DNA from: Ciborinia camelliae
Lineage: Eukaryota > Ascomycota > Leotiomycetes > Helotiales > Sclerotiniaceae
NCBI GenBank assembly: GCA_025890175.1
Contig: JANPYM010000008.1
Location: 1,775,650 to 1,839,649 of the forward strand
Reading direction: 5' to 3'
DNA length: 64,000 bases
The position numbers and the translations under genes were made by a program. Shown in pieces: positions 58,208 to 64,000 of the stretch. Position 1 is the stretch's first letter. The number at the start of each line of letters is the position of its first letter. The notes below the pieces were generated by a model that ran no database searches, was not told the DNA's origin, and worked only from the letters and a program-made list of their open reading frames with translations.

Positions 58208-58734
58208 ATGCCACCGAAAAGAAGTGCCTCTGAGATGAGTGGAAACTCTGAAGATGCCAAGGTCAGTCGTTTCGAAAAGGCAAGTTGCATAAAGTTCCTT
58301 ATCCTCCCCGAGTATAGATTCTTGAGCCTGAACTAACCATCACAACCCATCTTCAGATCAAAGAGGCCCTCGAGTTGAATAAAAAGTCCATCCAAGAATA
58401 TGAAAAGACCGAGCTTTTAGCAACTAAAGCCTTTTGGGAACACTCTCGGAAAATCGACCAGCAGGAGAATATACTCAAACAACTTAAACGACAGAGTTTA
58501 GAACTCGAAAAGTGTGTTATTCAATGCAACATATCAATCGTCCATCTGAGAAAAGTAGAAACGGATCTGGAGTCCATTGAAGAGCGAGGAGAGAAAGTCA
58601 AGCAGAGGCTGTTTGAGACGGCGAAGAATGGGTTGACGAATACTGTGAATAATATAGATGAGTTGAAGGATTTGCTTGAAAAATCACAAGATAGTGCAAA
58701 TATATTTGCGCAGATGAAGCAAGAGCAAGATTAA
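58208..58734 (+). CDS. coiled-coil array member 9 (143 aa)
   Basis: Two exons: 58208-58261 (MPPKRSASEMSGNSEDAK) and 58357-58734, phase 0, donor GTCAGT, branch AACTAAC. Exon 2: IKEALELNKKSIQEYEKTEL then EHSRKIDQQENILKQLKRQS and LELEKCVIQCNISIVHLRKV. The block ETDLESIEERGEKVKQRLFE corresponds to KDRGEEFQ in member 7. Exon 1 is nearly identical in design to member 8 (MPPKR.ASEM). Stop TAA is followed by a 3'-UTR intron. Function unknown. Confidence 0.77.
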
Positions 58735-58778
58735 AGAGGGATTGGACCACAGGAATACCTAAGGCTATGTGTTTTGGT

Positions 58779-58862
58779 GTAAGTCATTTCCCTTCAGTTT
58801 CACTCCATCGAATCATTATATTCAATTCCCGCGAATCGAGGTTAACGTTTTCCCATTCTCAG
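58779..58862 (+). other. predicted 3'-UTR intron of array member 9
   Basis: GTAAGT donor 44 nt after the stop codon, GTTAACG branch-like site, ATTCTCAG acceptor; 84 nt. Confidence 0.5.
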
Positions 58863-59691
58863 ATCACCTACATCAAACCCAAGGTGTGCAAAATGGCTCG
58901 TAATGTAGTGGTAGTCATGAATACTGGGTCAACAGGAATGCAGTCGGAGGAATGAATTCTCATGACATTTCACCTTGCAAATGATAATATCAAATGGCTT
59001 TCATCTGCGTAAAACTTTCTATGACTTCTGATTTTGATACAGTGATGGCAATATCCTTTCCAAGCTATCATCCAGTAACAATATAGCGGCAAGGCCTTTC
59101 TCCCACATATATATACAAATTACGCGAAGTACCATCACAAAAGCGTTTCTAATGATGTGGGCTGCCAATGCTTCTCGCTCTCCGTTCAGCGTCCATAGGA
59201 TTAGACGCCTGGCTTCATCCATCGAGAGTCCCTCATTGAGGGGATGGTGTCGCTACAACCACCTTTTTGTTTCCATTTTTTGGAGCCTTATTCACTTTTT
59301 TGGTGGTGACTGTGATTTTTTGGTGAATGTGTTGTTGAGTGAGGTTTTGGGAGTATATTTTCACCTCCAGTTAGGTACGTCGCTGTCCTCGCTTAGCCAA
59401 TTAATTTCCAAATGTGGGTCAGAAATTTGCATACTACGGCGGAGAGATCATTCAGTGAGTTGTATCTGTTTACTCCAATCAGAGAAACAGGAGTTTGATT
59501 GGACAACTCCCTCCCCTCGGCCCCCCAAGCTTTTGAGGACATTCACAGCTCCAATAACACCATCTCGACCCCGCACTTCCTCTTCTTTCCCACTTCTCAA
59601 GAACCTCTTTAAAGCTCCAAAACTGCACATATTTGCAAAACATATTTACCCGTCAACCCAGAAACTGAAATCATCTTCAACAACCTTAACA
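58863..59691. other. spacer between array members 9 and 10
   Basis: No supported gene. Short open frames only; the start of the region is the 3' UTR of member 9, the end is the leader of member 10. Confidence 0.45.
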
Positions 59692-60204
59692 ATGGAGTTC
59701 AATATCGATATGACAGGTAAAACTGCCAGTGAAAGTGTAAGCTCAAGACCAACCCCATTTTGCACCTCATTCTCTGGCTCTTCACTTCCTCCCATAACAA
59801 TAGTTCACCTAACTGACAATACTTCACTCTAGTTCGAGTCTATAGTTTTCAAATTTGCGACCCAACAATCTACACAAACCGCAGACAAACTTGCACAAGC
59901 CCAACTCGCCATCGGAGAAAGGCTTACGCAAATCCAACACCAAATCCGCGAACAACAAAAGCAAATTGAAGACTATCAAATTAAGATTCATGAACACGTA
60001 CAACTTCTTGCTACTTTGAGATTGGATGAGAAGATTATCTCAGAAGAGCAGCTGGCTTTGGAGCTTGAAAAGGTCGCTCATGCACTCGTGGCACGTGGCA
60101 ACAAGAGCATGGAAAATGAGATTCTGGCGAAAGAGACGCTTCATAAAGAGATGCCAGCGAAACAGACGCTGGCACAGGGAATATTTTATGAAGCAGAGTT
60201 TTGA
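59692..60204 (+). CDS. coiled-coil array member 10 (138 aa)
   Basis: Two exons: 59692-59736 (MEFNIDMTGKTASES) and 59833-60204, phase 0. Exon 2: FESIVFKFATQQSTQTADKL then QAQLAIGERLTQIQHQIREQ, QKQIEDYQIKIHEHVQLLAT, a Gln-rich coiled coil. The end contains a short repeat (ILAKETLHKEMPAKQTLAQG). Stop TGA is followed after 27 nt by a 3'-UTR intron. The 3' UTR shares GGGATTCGGCATTCG with member 6. Function unknown. Confidence 0.73.
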
Positions 60205-60231
60205 TGAGAGTTAAGTGTATGGTATTAGGGT

Positions 60232-60332
60232 GTAAGTTATCTTTGTGATTTTCTTGCCACTTGCGTCTTATTCCATTCCAAGACCTCGACCTCTCTTTCC
60301 AACTGATAGCTAACCTCTGTATTTTTCTCTAG
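60232..60332 (+). other. predicted 3'-UTR intron of array member 10
   Basis: GTAAGT donor 27 nt after the stop, GCTAACC branch point, TTCTCTAG acceptor; 101 nt. Confidence 0.6.
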
Positions 60333-60428
60333 GATAGGGCAAAGTATAGTGCGAATCTGCCGGTCAGATGCAAGGCAATACTATTGATAGATATGATGAA
60401 CACATCACTATCAGTGCCGTTGGATATT

Positions 60429-60443
60429 GGGATTCGGCATTCG
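60429..60443 (+). promoter_or_regulatory. shared 3' element GGGATTCGGCATTCG (copy 2)
   Basis: Exact 15-bp match to 55656-55670 downstream of member 6; both lie in the exon after the 3'-UTR intron. Confidence 0.5.
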
Positions 60444-60726
60444 ACGGAATCCATGGGTAAATAAGATATTGTTTGAACAATGGATTCCAAGCTACTTTGG
60501 ATTCATTCCGTAGAACTTTATACACGATTCTTGACTTCAAAAATTTGGCTCATCTGCGTCCTTCGTTCTTTCCATTTTTCAGATATCTACTTGTCACACC
60601 TCCATCTTAGATTTCTCAACCTCTACTTCCATGTTAAATCACAAATCAAACCACGTATCACAGCTCGACTTTTGGACATAATAAAATAACGATTACTCGA
60701 GATATATCTGTACATCCCCAAGCAAT

Positions 60727-61810
60727 ATGTCTATTAACGACAGCAATCAGAGCCCATTAGCTTCGCATTCTTCAAGTAAGTGTTATATCTAGACAATCTT
60801 TTTCTGAGTGCCGAAGCTACGGAGTCATTTTGAAGTTTCTTATGGCCTCTCTGTCGACTGGTTCATTATTTAGCGCTTGTTACTTGATATATGCTACTTT
60901 ATGAAGTCGACTTGTCAATGCTAATAATTATCTTCTATGAGGCGATCACGAAATGAAAACTGCGGAACTCAACACTATAGAAGTGACTTCAAAGAAAGCA
61001 GGGTCAAAACCAAGTAAAATCAGCAGAGAAGACCTCAAAGCAATGGACACCTTTAAAAGGAGTAGGATCGCCATGGTAAATTAACCTCAAGCTCAAATCC
61101 CGCTTTTCTGCCATTGACCTATTAACCTAACTTGCTCCAATCAACAGAGCAAGACACACGCAATCATGACCAAACTTTCCGCCAAAAACGAGAAAAAACT
61201 TTTAGAAGTACGACGAGAGATCGAACAGCACAATGTGGAGATTGCAGACCTAAGGGCACAGGAACAAATACTTGAGAAGTTTAACCAGAAGTGCCTTGAT
61301 GTCAAAACCAAATGGGTAGAGGAGAGTTGTGAAATTCTGCGCAAGTATAAGGAGCGCGAGGAATTGGTGATCGATACCAGTGATCAAAATACGGCGGATT
61401 CTTCCCCATTGACCACTCCGGGTCCCTCCCCAGATGGCTCTCCCTCTCCAGAATTCCGAGGTCTTGTTTCTCTTCCAAAAGTCCATCAACCACATTATGT
61501 AAGGGAATATGCTACTTCGGGCAATGATCGAGCAGAACACTTGCAGTATTTACAAAGCGAATTTCTGGCTAAAAGCCATCTCCGCGAGCAAGCAATGGAG
61601 GAAGAGGCGAGGAAAGAAGAGGAGGAGAGGGAAACTATGGCTTCTATCACAAGAGACAAGAAGCGCTGTAAGAAACGAAAGACGCGCATCGCCAAATTTA
61701 TAGCGCGAAAAGCTAGGGAGAGTGCCTGGGATACTGCTTCGTTATCATCGAATGCTGAAGAAGGCGAGGTTCCTCGCACCAGGCATCGAAGAGTAAGGTA
61801 TTGCAGGTAG
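60727..61810 (+). CDS. coiled-coil array member 11, largest intact member (281 aa)
   Basis: Three exons: 60727-60775 (MSINDSNQSPLASHSS), 60942-61075, 61148-61810. The first junction is phase 1 and the second phase 0. Exon 2: DHEMKTAELNTIEVTSKKAG, Lys/Ser-rich. Exon 3 starts with a coiled coil (KNEKKLLEVRREIEQHNVEI, LRAQEQILEKFNQKCLDVKT), then a Ser/Pro linker (TTPGPSPDGSPSPEF) and a second helical region (LREQAMEEEARKEEEERETM) followed by a very basic end (KKRCKKRKTRIAKFIARKAR). It differs from the other members by an extra exon and tail, so it may be an older or fused member. The basic end suggests nuclear or RNA contact. Function unknown. Confidence 0.75.
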
Positions 61811-61843
61811 AGAGAGGGTGTACGGAATGGGGTGGTATATTAA

Positions 61844-61953
61844 GTAAGTCTTTTTGTCGTTGCTTGCGCTTCACCAGCCAATATGAGATTCCGATCCGGT
61901 ATATTTCTTCCGACTTATGGAGTAGGTAGTTACTAACATGATCTCTTCTTCAG
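61844..61953 (+). other. predicted 3'-UTR intron of array member 11
   Basis: GTAAGT donor 33 nt after the stop, perfect TACTAAC branch point, TTCTTCAG acceptor; 110 nt. Confidence 0.65.
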
Positions 61954-63218
61954 ATTCATTGGATTGGCATCACTAGGTATAAATTAACCGGGGAATGGGA
62001 ATTCAATGACCCTTGGAAAGCTATGTGCTGAAAAGAGGGTAGAGGAGGCAATACACAGTGACATTCCAATCAAATAAGTAGTAGCCTTAGATGCAGGAAA
62101 GTCTCAGTCTTCACTGTAACTTCACATACCTTTGTTAATGCTATCAAAGTATTACTAAACTAAACATTCATCAAATCCTGTTCAGAACTGTTGATGTCTG
62201 GTTTGGTAGAGTGTATTACATATAATATTCGACATCTTCCTTAACCAACCACCTTCTAATATTGAAGACCTTTGAGAATACCTAAGAAGATTCCCGGCAC
62301 GATAAATATACATCTATAAATAAAACATACATAGAAATAACACCAAGTACTTGCTTGGATAAACGAAAAATAGATCATCAGACTATGTCCTCTCATCTCC
62401 AAGGAAGAAGATACTTCCACATCACCCCAGTATATGAGGGTTAGACGATAATTAGATTGATGCTGCTGTATTATCCGATATATTTAATTACATCAGGTTG
62501 GCTGTCAGATTAGAGGATCGGGGAAATTCTGAATACATGAATGAGTTCTACTTCTTTCTCCCTTCCATCCTCCCAATCTTTCCCGAGCAAAAAAACTTCG
62601 GTCAAATTAAATCGAGCAACAATTTTTAGGCCATACATATAAGTAGGTAGGTAGGTAATAAAACATAGCAATTAAATACCGATATCGTAGTTTGCCTGCC
62701 ATATAATACCAGATGCCTGGATTCTAGAGACTAGATACGTACCTCACGATATCGGTAATAAGGAAACGAATCCATCTACAGAATTGCAGTTGATAGGTAA
62801 TAATATGAATGCTTGGATAATCAACTTGTTTCACGCACAATGTATCTGTACTAATAAAATAGTATATATGTAGATTGCTTAGTACTCATTGCCGTCTTTT
62901 GTAGCGGGGAGAAAGGATATTGGGTGATTTAGTGGGTAAAATGATGCACTCTTACCCCGCAAAGCCCGCTCGCTTAACATTTATAAATACACAGGACTGA
63001 CACTCTGACCCAACCCAACATCTATGGATGGACCTTTTATCAAACACCCCATTGAGTCGTCTTTGAAAAAAGAAAATACTATTTCAAAGGGATTTTCCTA
63101 TGCTAGTATAAGTATAAATGCATGACATCTAGCTGGGAAGGGAAAACTACAGAAACTTCTCGCTAACGATGCTAATCGATTATAGAGGAGCATGTGAAGA
63201 AATGAGGAGGGGATTATG

Positions 63219-63236
63219 CAAGAGAGAGAGAGAGAG
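63219..63236 (+). repeat. (GA)n microsatellite
   Basis: About nine dinucleotide units. Confidence 0.8.
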
Positions 63237-63773
63237 ACAAAAAGGGAGCTCCGCATATCGTAGGATTTCAGATCAGACTTGCAACAATGCCTTGGTATAT
63301 TTAAACTGACAATGCTACTTCTTAGTACTATCATCCAAAGAGAGAGTTAAATAACTTTGATGGGTCAAACTTTATAGGTAAAAATTCCAAATTGAGAAGT
63401 TTTTGTTGCATATCTGAAAAATGATTTTTTATTGCTTTTCTCATCATCAACCAGGCCCAGGCTCAGGCCCAATTACTCTGTATTACTATCCCCATCGATG
63501 ACAGTCAACTAATTTTACTTCCATCACTATCGACCATGATCAACTTTCAGACCACTTTTATTACCATCGACACCGGTCAGGGTCAGCTACAACTGACCCT
63601 TCAACTTTAATAAGTTAAGGCCAACTACAACCCCTCGGTTTGAACTGACTAGCTTTCGTCTCCACCGGTCCGCTAAAACCACCATCACTCAGTAACAACT
63701 CCAACGGCTCTGAACCTGAACGTTAGCTACCTACCCTTGCTATTGAATAAGTACGGATGATGCCATTGCCACG

Positions 63774-63799
63774 AACCTGAACCTGAACCTGAACCTGAA
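63774..63799 (+). repeat. 6-bp tandem repeat (GAACCT)n
   Basis: About four perfect copies of GAACCT; a related GAACCTGAACG lies at about 63712. Confidence 0.8.
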
Positions 63800-64000
63800 G
63801 GTAGAAATGCAGCAAAAACTCGAACAAAACTTAGAGATACATTGAGTACTATCATCCCAGGAAGGATAAAGCTGTGCAGCAATAGTTCGAGAGTTTCTAC
63901 CCCAAAAGAATTGTTGTATATCAGAATTGGCTGAAATTTGAAAATCTTTGGTAACCTACAGATCCCTCCCTCCAGTTCAGCTATCGATGGAGATCACAGA

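Larger units (their letters stand above)
61954..64000. other. 2-kb gene-free end of window
   Basis: No supported gene. Contains TAGGTAGG repeat DNA (about 62643), a (GA)n run (63219-63236), a C/A-rich compositionally odd block at 63450-63760, and an (AACCTG)n run at 63774-63799. Confidence 0.5.

Noticed and set aside
58767..58955. 62-codon frame after array member 9
   Set aside because: It is crossed by a good 3'-UTR intron and looks like untranslated sequence, not a twelfth member.
59152..59832. 226-codon plus-strand frame
   Set aside because: It runs through the leader and first intron of array member 10 in a different frame; leader DNA is C/T-rich, which keeps frames open by chance.
63450..63760. 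Compositionally odd block that could be a telomere-near or satellite region
   Set aside because: No TTAGGG repeats and no regular unit longer than six bases; only low-complexity DNA is supported.

Overview
The window looks like nuclear DNA of a filamentous ascomycete, most likely a leotiomycete of the Botrytis/Sclerotinia type. I infer this from short (50-110 nt) GT-AG introns with CTAAC-like branch points, typical Pezizomycotina orthologues (Nup120, Rad51, Vps26, Lsm8, Puf6), and AT-rich intergenic DNA full of CCTAGG/TAGGTAGG motifs. No database search was possible. Exon structures were built by hand from splice signals and reading frame; every multi-exon model reported as intact keeps phase throughout.

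Region 1 (about 0.7-30.2 kb) is conserved housekeeping DNA: a membrane-anchored low-complexity protein, a nucleoside hydrolase, LSM8, a 218-aa coiled-coil protein that stops one base before VPS26, VPS26 (retromer), NUP120 (nuclear pore), RAD51 (recombinase), two lineage proteins, then a ribosome/translation group (ACL4, GIR2, PUF6), and an auxin-efflux-carrier-like transporter. Several pairs are divergent and share promoters of about 200 bp (LSM8/218-aa gene; GIR2/PUF6).

Region 2 (about 30.2-48 kb) is AT-rich and gene-poor. It holds a degraded gene (30.9-31.8 kb) and one very large eight-exon gene (36.3-42.1 kb). That gene encodes a 1755-aa protein with a central Hint (hedgehog/intein-type) fold that seems to lack its catalytic ends, and a strongly hydrophobic C-terminal third.

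Region 3 (about 48-62 kb) is the most unusual part: a head-to-tail array of eleven small genes, all on the + strand. Each has a tiny first exon, a short intron at phase 0 (the last gene, with an extra intron, differs) and an exon coding for a short charged protein, in most members a coiled coil. At least four (55.0-58.7 kb) are clear recent duplicates that also share leader and 3' sequences. Seven members carry an apparent spliceosomal intron just after the stop codon. One member has two in-frame TAG codons and another a frameshift. I do not recognise this family; it is my best candidate for an undescribed system. The last 2 kb hold only low-complexity DNA.
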